DNA of 62,000 bases, taken from contig RPFO01000244.1 of the NCBI GenBank assembly GCA_009746045.1, positions 1 to 62,000 of the forward strand. Reading direction: 5' to 3'. Under the pieces are notes generated by a model. That model worked only from the letters and a program-made list of their open reading frames with translations, was not told the origin of the DNA and did no database searches. Below are positions 52,777 through 62,000 of the stretch, one piece after another. The stretch comes from Mesostigma viride (lineage: Eukaryota; Streptophyta; Mesostigmatophyceae; Mesostigmatales; Mesostigmataceae). A program made the translations under genes and the position numbers. Each line of letters opens with the position of its first letter. Positions within the stretch are counted from its first letter, which is position 1.

Positions 52777-53684
52777 TAATTAATCAATTAGAAACATAAC
52801 TCCGTTGGGAGTACATGTAGCACATATCCCTGAGAAGGGGCATATGGCTTTTAATACATTCTGGGCTACTTCCTGCAAGGGTACGGGAATGTAAGCGGCC
52901 CTTGCTCTAGGTGCACCAGGGCACCTGCACCCTCATAATCTTCACACTATGCCCAGCTAAGGGGGAGTATGTTATGTGGGGGAAGATCATCATGGCTATA
53001 CAAGAGCTAGGACATGGTTTCTCTACAGAGAGCATCTCTCTGCATGGCATAGCATGGCTAAATTCTTAATGCAACATCCATGGGGGTCCCGTTATAGGCA
53101 TGTCTTGGCTAAATTCTGTAGGCAACATCCATGGGGGCCATTATGGGCGCACATGCGCGTGGGCCACATGCTAGGCTAAGCCTTACTAATCTACACTACT
53201 GGTATATATATTCCTAGTCTGAGGTGGCAGGAGGGGGGTGCCAGGGCTTGTGGTCAACGTGGATGACCGCCCCCCTCCATGCAGTATACCGGCTTCCCCC
53301 GTGCGCTCTGCCGGAGCTGGAGGTAGGTCGGCCATAGCTCGCGTCGCCGCTGTTGCTGGGCCAGGGTCAAGTCGTCGTCCAGCGTGAAGCGAGTCTCCGA
53401 GAGCTTCTTGCGGCATTTAAGGAACGACAGCTTGTCCGCCATGTACTTAAAGGTGAGGAGCACGGGTGCCGGGCCCGCCTTCCCCCGCGCGCGGCCGGGG
53501 GAGGCGGACAGCCGACATGTCTGCAGCTCAGTCACCAGTGAGTAGCTTGGGGGCAAAAATGTCGCGCTTAAATGCCGCAAGAAGGCTCGTGGAGGTCTCA
53601 CCTGCCGGCTGGTCGAAGTGCTTGACGATGACATTGTGGCTGCGCCGGGCGATGTCGGCTTCCTCGCGAAGGTCGAGGGCTTGT
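52777..53684 (-). mobile_element. HAL1-like copy D (minus strand), interrupted by element 2
   Basis: Minus strand: ORF1 C-terminal part from 53684 to about 53240 (HNVIVKHFDQPAGETSTSLL, then LTLAQQQRRRELWPTYLQLRQ), then the 3' region to 52791 (CTAGCTCTTGTATAGCCATG, GGCCATATGCCCC-like, ACTCCCAACGGAGTTATG) and an ATTAATTAAT tail at about 52774-52790. Element 2 begins at 53685 within the ORF, so the ORF1 start should lie beyond the right edge of the window. Confidence 0.75.
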
Positions 53685-54157
53685 AGTTAGAATGCGGTGG
53701 GATATATTGCTTGAGAACACTGAGAGCTGTGTGCAATGAATTGCTTGGTTCATTAGAAAATAGGTTTACCCTTTATCAACGTTCCTCTCACCGGCTGCGC
53801 CGCCAGTGACCGTTGGGTGCAGACCGTTGGCCCGAGGCCGCACGATGACAGGTAGCTGCCTAGTCACTGCATCGTGCGATCACAGATCAATGCACAATGC
53901 AGTACGGTCCCTATCTAGGATACTCTAGTACCGTCCAATGACAGGACACTACGTATACTGGGTACTGACATCTGTCACGTACCTCAGTACCCAAAGTACC
54001 TATCTAGGGAAACGTATGCGACTCGACTAGCATCCCTATCTGCATAGCCCACGTGGTATTTATATTCGCATACCAACGTGGGTTTACAAGGCTTATTCAT
54101 ACGTTGTATTCACAATGCCTTTGAGACTTAGTCTACAGCAAAGCATGGAGACTAACT
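53685..54157 (-). repeat. 3' LTR of element 2
   Basis: 473 bp, plus-strand start AGTTAGAATGCGG and end GGAGACTAACT, confirming the unusual AGTTAG...CTAACT ends seen in element 1. The bases outside it are CTTGT (53680-53684), expected to recur past the 5' LTR beyond the window. Confidence 0.88.
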
Positions 54158-54520
54158 CCAGTATTGTTTTATTATTTATTTCTTAATGCAGGTCTGCACC
54201 CCCAACTGTTTTTAAGTTGATTAGGGGTACAAAAGAGACATGGCTGGTTGAGCCAGGTTGGTTACAGCTGGCTGTTCTGGCCAGGTGTTATATTGCACAT
54301 TAAATAAGGTGTACACAGCTGGCTGGTTTGGCCAGGTACTGAAGCACACATTAAGTAAATGGATACAAAGCTTGTGTCCTCAAGCTGCAAATGGATACAA
54401 ATCTGACCTAGCCAGCACTCACACCCCACAACGAATGTGTTGAATTTTATGGCGCCCAGCAGCTATCGCTGTGGTAAGGGGGTGTGGTGGTTGTGTACTG
54501 TGCTATGGCCAGTCATTTAT
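54158..54520 (-). other. 3' untranslated region of element 2
   Basis: Non-coding and collinear with 41489-41862 of element 1 except for small deletions. Contains the same GCTGGCTG/GGCCAG repeats. Confidence 0.6.
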
Positions 54521-55050
54521 TCAAACACTGACTCTGATATCATAGGGGTTCATGTTCTGAAAGAGGAGCTGGTACTGTTGGCCAGCAGCATCCCGCAGCT
54601 TCGTTAGAGCGTCTGCTGGGTTGTCCTCATCATCCACATGAGTCCAGCTGGAAAAGTAGGTTGCCTCCTGTTTGAGGATCACCCAATCCAGGTCAGTGTG
54701 GACAGCAGCAGAAACAGATTTCTTGGTTAGAAAACTGATCACAGAAAAGCTGTCAGTGTAGAGATGTGAGATAACATTGCATGTGCTGCCTGCCTGGGTT
54801 TGGAGCCAGGTGAGCATGTGCTGCAGGGAACGAGCATGCAATGCAGCAGACACCACAGCACGACATTCAGCTGAGTTGCTGCTGCCAGGTTTTCTGCGGT
54901 GTAGCCTGCTGTACCAGGAAGTGAGGGACATGTAATCTGACCTGTTGGTGAGAAAAAACAGCCCTGATTCCCGTGCCCCCATTTGATTGATTGTTCTGCT
55001 CTCCATGGAGCTGTCCATGACACATTGGATGTGGATGTCTTCCATCAGAT
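54521..55050 (-). CDS. RNase H domain of element 2 (after a 1-nt frameshift)
   Basis: The copia-type RNase H removes the RNA strand during reverse transcription. Acidic residues fall in the expected blocks: VMDSSMESRT (Asp11 of this frame), SSNSAECRAV (Glu60), LYTDSFSV (Asp98) and DDEDNPADALTK, followed by the stop at 54521. It is out of frame with the RT by one base: a C-run near 55070 reads six C where element 1 has eight or nine. The domain is therefore separated by a small deletion, unless the frame is shifted during translation. Element 1 reads through at the same place, so a mutation is more likely. Confidence 0.85.
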
Positions 55051-56054
55051 TCAGGCCATGGAGGATGAGGGGGGACAGTCATTGACCAACTTCCTGATGT
55101 GACTGCATTTGATCTTGACTAGAACATCATGGGTGACCCTGCTGATGACAGCTAAGGGAGCCCCACAGATGGCTGACCACCACCCCAGTTTGCCCTGAAC
55201 AGTGGCACACATATGTAAGGGGAGGTAGTTGTCCTGCAGCAGATCTAGACAATCTTGGATATATTCTGCAGGAGGGGAGAGAGAGCAGACCCACTGATCT
55301 GGCTGCCTATGCAGCTGCAACATGATGCCACAGAACTGGATGGGGGTTGTGCTCAATTCCACCTGTTTGCCAATCTCATATGATTCCTGGACCTGCTGAA
55401 TAAAGGTTTCCACCTCAGCTCTAGGCCCACAAATGAGTTGGTCATCTCCATGCCACACAAAGAACAGCAGTCCAGAGGGGGTGGGTACAACAAAAAAGCA
55501 TGGGTCCAGGTCATCATACGTGGCCTTGAGCTTTTTGAATACTTCCTCTGCTGAGTCTCTGAAAATTTTGGGGGCACTGACAAGCCCTTCCACCCCAATG
55601 TTGATGATAAGGTGGGGCTCATCAATATAAGGTTTCCACACAGCTGGGGTGTCTACCACGTACACCTTCCCTTTCCACACAGATTCAGCCTTTTCTGGGT
55701 CCCCCCTGAGGAAGGCCCTTTTAATATCAGTGGCTTTGCAGACATAGTCTTGGCCTGCATTGAGGTTGTGGAGGAAGAGGGAGAGCATGATCCTGAGTGA
55801 GGTTTGTTGCAGCCCAGGTGTGTATGTTTCCCCTTTTGGCAGTGTGGAGGTCCCCTTTAATTCTGTGACACATGGTCTGGCATGGAAGATTGGGGAGCCC
55901 ACTTTTTGTGGTTTTTGTTTGAGAACAAATTTTAATCTGAGCTTTTTGGCTCCCTCTGGCACGTCCCATGAAGGGGTGACAGGCGGTTTGTATTGAGGGT
56001 TTTTGGGGTTGGGCAGGACCCATTCCTGCCTGGCTTGGTGGACAATGGCCATCA
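55051..56054 (-). CDS. reverse transcriptase domain of element 2
   Basis: A copia-type RT follows the protease-like region. Visible blocks are GAKKLRLKFVLKQK and then TPGLQQTSLRIMLSL; the first catalytic Asp is in KATDIKRAFLRGD (Asp109 counted from 56052). DDLDPCFFVV follows, and the catalytic pair is in FVWHGDDQLICG (Asp203, Asp204). The pair is kept but the usual Tyr-Val before it is His-Gly. The upstream reading frame joins 56548-59966 once the 493-bp insert at 56055-56547 is skipped (GFTKWLMA then IVHQARQEW). The end (SSSMA) is displaced by the 1-nt deletion noted for RNase H. Confidence 0.88.
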
Positions 56055-56547
56055 GGCCGGGCCCACTTCAAATGTTCCGCCGTCCAAGCCAAGTGTGTGA
56101 CACTTTTTCGCTATTTTCGCAAAAAAAAAATAAAATTTCGCACGAGTTCGCGTGATTTTCGCGTGATTTTCGCAAAATTTTCACACATTTTCGCACGATT
56201 TCGCACGATTTCGCACAATTTTGCATGATTTCGCACAATTTCGCATGGATTTCAACCAAGGGTCGTTTTGGGGAGTGACGTTTGACAAAATTTCGCATGA
56301 ATTCACACACGTTGTGCACATCAAAATTTTTTACCGTCGACATTTTTCACATGAAATTTCGCACAATTTCAGCAAATTTCGCACAAATTCGCACGATTTC
56401 AGCAAATTTCACACGATTTCAGCAAATTTCGCACAATTTCGCACGATTTCGCACGACGAATCACTCTGCAGAGTGACGATCGTCGAAAAAGTCAAAAAAA
56501 CGACCAAAAGTGTCACACTTTTCGGAACATTTGAAGTGGGCCCGGCC
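56055..56547. mobile_element. 493-bp MITE-like insertion E6 in RT of element 2
   Basis: Perfect 25-bp terminal inverted repeats starting GGCCGGGCCCACTTCAAATG. The interior is almost wholly degenerate TTTCGCACAA/GATTTCGCAC repeats plus GTGTGACACTTTTT and GTGTCACACTTTTC near the ends. Element 1 lacks it at the matching site (43405), proving insertion. The direct repeat is ambiguous because target and ends overlap: GGCCATCAG recurs on both sides, so 4, 6 or 9 bp are all possible. Confidence 0.88.
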
Positions 56548-58731
56548 ATCAGCCACTTGGTAAACCCTTTTTGTGTTTTGCATTCTTGTATGACGTGGGA
56601 GATTTGGTGGGGTGAGTGCATGGCTATGTCCCACTTACCCAGCCCAAAGGCTGAGGGATGGAGGAACTGGCTGTGCACTAACTTGTCCAGATCAGGGATC
56701 TCCCCTGGTGCATACTGAGTGTTGACTGCCTTGATGACAGCATCCATACCAGGGACAATACTGGAGAGAGGGATTTTAAAGTGGTCCAGAGGAACTGCAC
56801 CCACCCCTGTGACACTGAGCTCATTAGCTGAGATAAGCACCCCAGGATAGGATACAAAAGGTTCCCCCAACAAGGTGTTACCAGAGTACCCCTCCACCAC
56901 CTGGAAGGGTGTCTGAATACCAAGTATAGGGAGCATCACTTGTCCCACTACATCCAGTGAGCTTTGGCCTGAGAAATCCTGCACCCGTGCCCAAAATGAA
57001 GGTGCAATCTCAAGACCAGGGATGGCTTGTGCACTGATCACACTGACCTGTGCCTGAGTGTCTATTGCCAGGGTCCAGGGGTCCTGACTAGTGCACACAG
57101 CTGAGACTTTTGCCAACCCTGCGGCCACAGCAGCTTGTTGCTTATGTGACCTGTGTAATGCTTGCAAGGCGACTGCCAATCTTGACCTCAGAGCGGGAGG
57201 GTTGGCAGACAATTTGGTGCCTTGGGGCTGAGCTAATGCTTCCAACCCAGCTACCTCGTGCCTGGTTAAGCAATCCCCAGGTTGTGAAGTGGGCCTGGCT
57301 TCACTGAGGGTGGAAGTGTTCACAGAGGGTGCTGTGGTGCTGTCAACAGCAGTAATTGGTGGCTCAGAGCTACTGCTGGGCATGCTGGAGTTGCCAGATA
57401 GAAGTAGTGAGTCCATGCTTAAAGACTCTTCCCCAGGCACGTCTGCCATGGGAGAATAATACTTCTTAATTCTATGACAGCTCACCCTGTGACGCTTCCC
57501 ATTGATATTGTGCTTGACCTCCACGGTCTTGCTGTTTTTGGTAAATCCACGGATGGTAACTGGACCTAGCCAAGTTCCAACCTTACCAAAGCTGTTTTCC
57601 TTGTAATAGAGAACTTGATCACCTTTTTGGAATACTGGCCTGGAATGGGTTTTATCTTTTTCTGCCAGTTTTGCTGAGGTTTGTGCACGTGCAGTGTTGT
57701 ACAGTGCTATCACCTCTGGGGGATATACACCTGCCTGCAGGCCTGCTGGGATTACTTCACCCCACGTGGCATGCAAGACAGGTCTCATGTTTAGGGTTGT
57801 GCACATTTCATGACACCAGAGTGCCCTGTCACAATAGACCCCTGAAGTAGCATCCTTGGAAGGATTTTTGGCTAGTAGGGTTTTGACAGATCTGATGGTT
57901 CTTTCAATGACCCCCTGACCCTCATGATCTTCCAGCCCAGCAATCTCTATTGCTTCACACCCTTCCAGGTCAGTCAGACAAGAAAATTGTTGATCAAGCA
58001 AAATTCTGTCAACTGGGTAGAATCTGGGTAAAGCAATCATGAGTGCAACACGTAGCTGCCCTGCAGACATGCCAGGTAGGGGTTCCATTACTGTGAACCT
58101 GGACCATGAGTCTTTTAGGATCAGGTAGGGTTGGACATCTTTGTTGATGTGCATCACATCCCCCACTATCATGCCCCTATTGGTGGAAGGAGTTGCAGTA
58201 TGCCATTTTTGAGGTTTGGGGCTATTGAACTGACATTCTTGACAGTGTTGTCTAGCCAGTTTTACTGCATTCCTGAGTTGTTTTCCCATGCTACTACCCC
58301 CCAGCCGTCTGGCCAGTTCCTCAGCCACTGTTTCATGACCCATGGCTAGGTGCAGCTGATGAGCAAGCTCCTTGATATCTATGGAGTTGTCAACAGTAGG
58401 GGTTAGTGCTTTTATGTAAGGTTCCAGAACAGGGTGTTGGGAGGACAGTAAGGTTGCTGCCTCAAAATCAATTATGCCCTGGTTGCCATCCCCAATGGTA
58501 ATGAGATCATCATCCTCAGAGTACATAAGGTGAGTGAACTCACATTGATTTGGGTAGCGAGGCCTGTTGCAACGGCTGCCTGGAGGCCCCAGGGGATGAC
58601 GTGCGTGCCAGCAGCCCGGGCAGAGATCCACCCCGTTGGCCAGGGAGTCGTTGTTGGGGCAGTTGTGCCGTGCGTGCCCTCGTTGGAAGCACCTCAGGCA
58701 CCTTATGGACCCCCCAGGGTTGCCAGGCTGG

Positions 58732-58770
<39 letters not shown>

Positions 58771-59966
58771 CCCTGCTGGGACCGGTTCTGGCCCTGCTGG
58801 GACCTGTTGTTGTTGTTGTTTTGGCCCTGTTGGGACCTGTTGTTATTGTTGTTGTTGTTGTTGTTGTTGGGGTTGCCATGCAGGGGCACACGGTGCCACG
58901 TGTTGCCACGCCCCTGAGAGCCACTGCCCCCTTGGTGGGAGGACTTGTGGGTCTTGGGTGCCCCCCCCTGGCTGGCCTGCCCCTTGCGTTTGTGGCCTTG
59001 GACACCCTGGACCTTGGGGTCCTGGGCCTGGTTGTTGCCAGTACCCAGGGGGTCCACTGCCTCCTCGATATAGAGCATGGCAGCTCTGAAGTTGTCCCAG
59101 AGGGACTTGAGGCCTGTAAGCAGGGTAGCCAGGACAGAAGGTTGCAAATTAGCTTTTGTTAGCCAGGTGTGGATGAGATACCTTGGTTGGAGCTTGAGAA
59201 GCTCAAGGTCTTTCTCAATCATTACCCTGTATGTTTTTGCATCCCCAGAGAGGTTATTCTTGTTCACCTTATATGCAGCAAGCCAGTTGAAACGTTCTAC
59301 TGCTTCCATGTGGTTATTGGTAAGCACTAGCTGTTTCAGATCAGTGATAAAGGTAGGCCACTGTTCAATGGCTGCTTCAGGTGTCAGGGTACGTTCCTGA
59401 TAGGTTTGAATCAATGCTCTGATTGCAGGAGATGATTGATGGAATGTGGAGGAGGCCCTGAGAGCCTTAAACTGATGTCTAAGGTTAAGACCTTCCATCC
59501 CATACTCCAAAGCAAAAACAAATTGCTTAGCTTGTTCAACAGTGTGACCCTCAGGCAAGCCAGCAATATTGATTTTGGATTCCTTTTTATGAGGGTTAAA
59601 CACACCTGTGAGAGGGGGGTTGGCCCTCAAGAAGCCGTCGGTTGCTTGTTGCAGGCGGGTGGGGTCCAGGTTGATGGTCCCCCGCTCATACCGCGACATC
59701 AGGGCGCGCAGGCCCTCGACAGTTTGCAGCTGGTTAGCTGTTAACTGCTGATCTTGCAACGAGGCCAGCTGGGCCTGGAGAATGGCGAGCTGTTCCAGGA
59801 CATCCCCGCTCCTTGGGGGGGCTTCAGCAGGCCTGTTGGGTGCCTGTGGCACCTCTGCACCTCCCCCCAGGGCCTCCTGGGGTCCTGGCCACCCCCCCTG
59901 GTTTGGGAGGGGGCCCCAACCCACAGGGCGAACCTGGGGTGGTGGGGGAGGGGGAGGGGGGGTCAT
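56548..59966 (-). CDS. Gag-integrase-protease polyprotein of element 2
   Basis: 1139 uninterrupted codons before the E6 insert (the frame runs a further 46 codons into E6 by chance). Pro-rich start; capsid-like region about 60-300; Asn/Gln runs 365-412; zinc knuckle C423-x2-C426-x4-H431-x4-C436. The integrase zinc finger is H539-x4-H544-x30-C575-x2-C578. The catalytic core is GDVMH (Asp603), LLDQQF (Asp658) and GVIERT (Glu688). A basic C-terminal part includes FGKVGTWLGPVTIRGF (793-808). After a 100-residue linker comes a retropepsin-like domain, AIDTQAQVSVIS (Asp969) and NTLLGEPF (1031-1038), followed by RT. No protease motif lies between the zinc knuckle and integrase. Copia elements normally read GAG-PR-INT-RT-RH, so this order is unusual. 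Gln replaces Gly in the DTG site. Confidence 0.88.
58735..58870. repeat. trinucleotide repeat (GTT)n within gag
   Basis: Runs of GTT (AAC on the coding strand) encode the Asn tracts of Gag. The two groups (58735-58770 and 58809-58869) are separated by Gln/Ser-coding spacers. Element 1 has shorter tracts at 45585-45640. Confidence 0.8.
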
Positions 59967-60054
59967 GGTGGCCCTGGGGGAGCCCGGGGGTGTCCGGGTA
60001 ACCCCACTGGGTCCAGCCCCATCGGTGGAGGGGCGGGCAGGGGTGCACTAGGAA

Positions 60055-60410
60055 CTCAATTTCTGAGAAAATTCTCAAAACCCTCAATTTTCTCACCTTT
60101 TGTGAGAATTTTTTGAGAAAATTGAGAAAAATCTCAATTTTTTTCCGCAAACGCTAGGCAAAAAATCTCACCAGGGTGAGATTTTGGTGAGAAAAAGGGC
60201 GTTTTGGTGAGATTGGGGTGAGAAAAAACCCTAAAGTGAGAAAAAAGGTGAGAATGGGTGAGAAAAAGGCAGAAAGATTGAGAAAATTGAGAAAATTGAG
60301 AAGTTTCTCACCAACACGAGAAAAATCACTAACACGAGAAAAATCACAAGTCAACGTGGTGAGAAATTTCTCACCAAGAGTGTAACACGAGAAAAATCAT
60401 GAGCTTTATT
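60055..60410. repeat. subterminal repeats (TGAGAAAA / TTTCTCA) of CACTA element 2
   Basis: Degenerate motifs GTGAGAAAA, TTGAGAAAA, AATTTTCTCA and AACACGAGAAAAATCA, in both orientations, about 10 bp apart. Same design as the arrays of CACTA-like element 1 but a different motif. Confidence 0.85.
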
Positions 60411-60551
60411 TCATTAAGTCCTTAACGTGAAAAAAAAACTCAACACCACTTTGATATGCATTGTAGGGTGCACAAAGGTGCAATATAGGGTTGTCATACA
60501 ATATAAAACAGCACATCATTCCATAAACAATGCTGTCATGCCCAAATTAAA

Positions 60552-62000
60552 TCAAAAGTCATCTTCTTCAGAACTGCTGTCCGAGGGGTTGCTTGCATCA
60601 ACATCATCTTCTGATGACATAGTGTCATCCCCACTAGTGTCGCAATAGTTCACAGCTTTACGCTGCCTTCCACTGGCCCTCTTTGCCATAGGGACCTCCT
60701 CAATTACAACGGTGGGCTGGCTAGGTCCAGCATCTGTGGGAGCACCACGCTTGCGGCTGCGCCCTCGAGCAGGTGCCTTGCCAGCGCGGCGCACCACGTC
60801 GCCATCACCTACGTCTGCCGCTGCCACCTTCTTCTTCTTCTTGGACCCCTTCTTCTTGCCTTTCTTCTTGCCACTAGGCGGTGGCATCGGCTCACCCTCC
60901 TCAATCACTTCAAACTGCGGCATGGTGGGGAAATCTGCTGCCACGCTGTGATACACATGGTTACTGAGGGAAGATTGCGCCTGGTGTGCCATGCTCCATG
61001 GCAGTTTGGCAGGGATTACCACCATTTCGGGAGCATAGCATTCATCGACGACATACCCAACTGAGCTCACTGCACCTGGCAACACAAGGCGCGACGACCT
61101 GGGGGCCTGTGCGCTGCTGATGACCACCAACCTCTCGTGGGGCAGGTGAGCGACATGAAGGCGATCAAAAAGCTCCACCTTCAACAACAGCTGCCATTCC
61201 CAGCCCCCTCGTGGGTACTCTAACCTGGCCTTCAGAATGTGTGTGATGAAACCAAAGTCTACACCGCCCGGGCCATGCACCGCAACTCCCGCATTCTTGT
61301 GCCGCTTTCCCAGGGATTGGTCCGCAGCCTCTGTGCGGTAGTTGAACCCGTGTATCCTGACTTTGTGGAAAGAATCCGCGTAGCGCTTCACGCCCCCACA
61401 CGCCGCTACAATGCCTTGCGGCACAAGCGGCGTCAGGTTTAATGATGCCCATGCAATCACGTTGAACGTTGTGTCAGCACAGCGATCTCGCCTGCATTCA
61501 AACAAACGCACACCGATAACCCAGCAAAGAGTATTATTATTAAGTATTGGTTATTAAAAAAAATAGAACGGATACAACACAGGACGCTTTTACTGGCGGC
61601 AAGATCATGGCACCCGGATGGGTAAAACCAAACAAACTAGATATTAATTACTAGGGCTGGCTTTGTGACAGTAAAACATGATTGCATGGCTAATCCCAAG
61701 GCGCCTTTCAATAGGACTGAATTAAAATAACCAAAGCAGACGGCGTAAGTAGCATTTGCAAAAAACAAGGCTCACCAGTAGGCCTCGTCGCCATTCGCAG
61801 GGTCGCTGTAATCAGCCTTGGGAAGGGCATCTTCTCCCAGCAAATCCCTTGCGGCGCGTTGTGTCAGCACAGCGATCCCCCCTGCATCCAAACAAAGGCA
61901 CACCGATAACCAAGCAAAGAGTATGCAAATGTGTAGCCTTGTTCATTGAAATTATGGCTGGCTTACGCAAAGAGCGACTGTAAGATGACCTATACAGTGG
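60552..62000 (-). CDS. CACTA-carried spliced gene, C-terminal exons (transposase-associated, acidic tail)
   Basis: Minus-strand model of three exons: 62000-61967 (enters from beyond the window), 61881-61776 and 61491-60552. Junctions are GTAAGC/TGCAG and GTGAGC/TGCAG, phases fit (1, then 2), and all exons are open. The middle exon reads AVLTQRAARDLLGEDALP. The last begins WRDRCADTTFNVIAWASL and contains VRIHGFNYRTEA, HKNAGVAV, DFGFITHILKARLEY and LKVELFD, which faintly resemble the DUF4216-like region following the catalytic domain in CACTA TNPD-type transposases. Then come a Lys-rich stretch, a basic RGRSRKRG segment and an acidic end (SSEDDV...SSEEDDF). DNA-binding and interaction roles are plausible. 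The catalytic part would lie outside the window. Confidence 0.6.
61459..61931. repeat. duplicated splice-acceptor segment
   Basis: About 63 bp around the start of two consecutive exons are near-identical (61469-61531 and 61859-61921). They include the intron end (GGTTATCGGTGTGC, TTTGTTTG, ATGCAG) and exon start (GATCGCTGTGCTGACACAAC). The two exons therefore begin with the same sequence but are read in different frames. Confidence 0.85.

Larger units (their letters stand above)
53685..60045 (-). mobile_element. copia-like LTR element 2 (minus strand), nearly intact coding region
   Basis: 3' LTR 53685-54157, 3' untranslated region to 54520, RNase H and RT 54521-56054, integrase/gag 56548-59966, all on the minus strand. 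Its 5' leader is cut at 60046 by a CACTA element, so its 5' LTR is outside the window. It sits in HAL1-like copy D. It is the same family as element 1, with much better preserved coding. Confidence 0.87.
60046..62000. mobile_element. CACTA element 2 (left end; continues past the window)
   Basis: Starts CACTAGGAACTCAATTTCTG at 60046, the canonical En/Spm end, inserted in the leader of copia-like element 2 just upstream of its gag ATG. Subterminal GAGAAA/TTTCTC repeats fill 60060-60410. A spliced gene on the minus strand (60552-62000) reads toward this end. The other terminus and the target duplication are outside the window. Confidence 0.8.

Noticed and set aside
56409-56547. C-terminal 46 residues of the long element 2 frame
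   Set aside because: They are read from the E6 insertion. The true protein continues into RT at 56054 and below.

Overview
The window looks like nuclear DNA from a large, repeat-rich eukaryotic genome, probably a green-lineage alga. That lineage is an inference: there are no operons or Shine-Dalgarno starts, one gene model is spliced, the DNA transposons are of plant/algal types (CACTA, hAT, TTAA-specific), and there are L1-type and copia-type retroelements. No species marker is visible. Almost everything is mobile or tandemly repeated DNA. Only one gene looks like an ordinary host gene (18503-20080, a secreted SGNH/PC-esterase-like protein).

Layout. 1-8107: a 40-bp GC/CA-rich minisatellite (about 130 units) split at 4834-7669 by a gag-only LTR retrotransposon with matching LTRs and a 5-bp target duplication; a CA/CACACG microsatellite, a tRNA-Ser-like pseudogene and telomere-like TGTAGGG repeats follow. 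8.5-11.2 kb: non-coding, with small duplications and a recurring 14-bp palindrome. 11.2-15.0 kb: 5'-truncated, frameshifted LINE (endonuclease end, RT, zinc-binding tail). 15224-17179: two 974-bp hAT-like elements, one inserted into the other in reverse orientation. 17.2-18.5 kb: duplicated block around a G-rich minisatellite. 20.5-29.7 kb: two head-to-tail copies of an ORF1-only (HAL1-like) L1 derivative; the second is interrupted by three DNA elements, two of them at TTAA sites, and removing them restores ORF1 continuity.

29.8-37.7 kb: a second ORF1-type gene split by a 6.86-kb CACTA-like element with long TGTGACA subterminal arrays. 37.7-41.0 kb: plus-strand copia-like pol fragment. 41004-51027: minus-strand copia-like element 1 with LTRs, inserted at the LTR edge of the plus-strand element; its own 5' LTR is split by a hAT-like composite that carries two further TTAA-specific elements. 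52.4-53.7 kb: two opposed HAL1-like fragments. 53685-60045: copia-like element 2 (same family as element 1, almost intact). 60046 to the window end: a true CACTA element carrying a spliced, acidic-tailed gene.

The most unusual observation is that all three copia-like pol regions, from two divergent subfamilies, appear to be ordered GAG-integrase-protease-RT-RNase H. The retropepsin-like domain lies between integrase and RT, its active site reads DTQ or DTN instead of DTG, and the RT catalytic box reads HGDD instead of YVDD. In the minus-strand family the LTRs end AGTTAG...CTAACT instead of TG...CA. The layered insertions give a relative chronology for at least a dozen transpositions.
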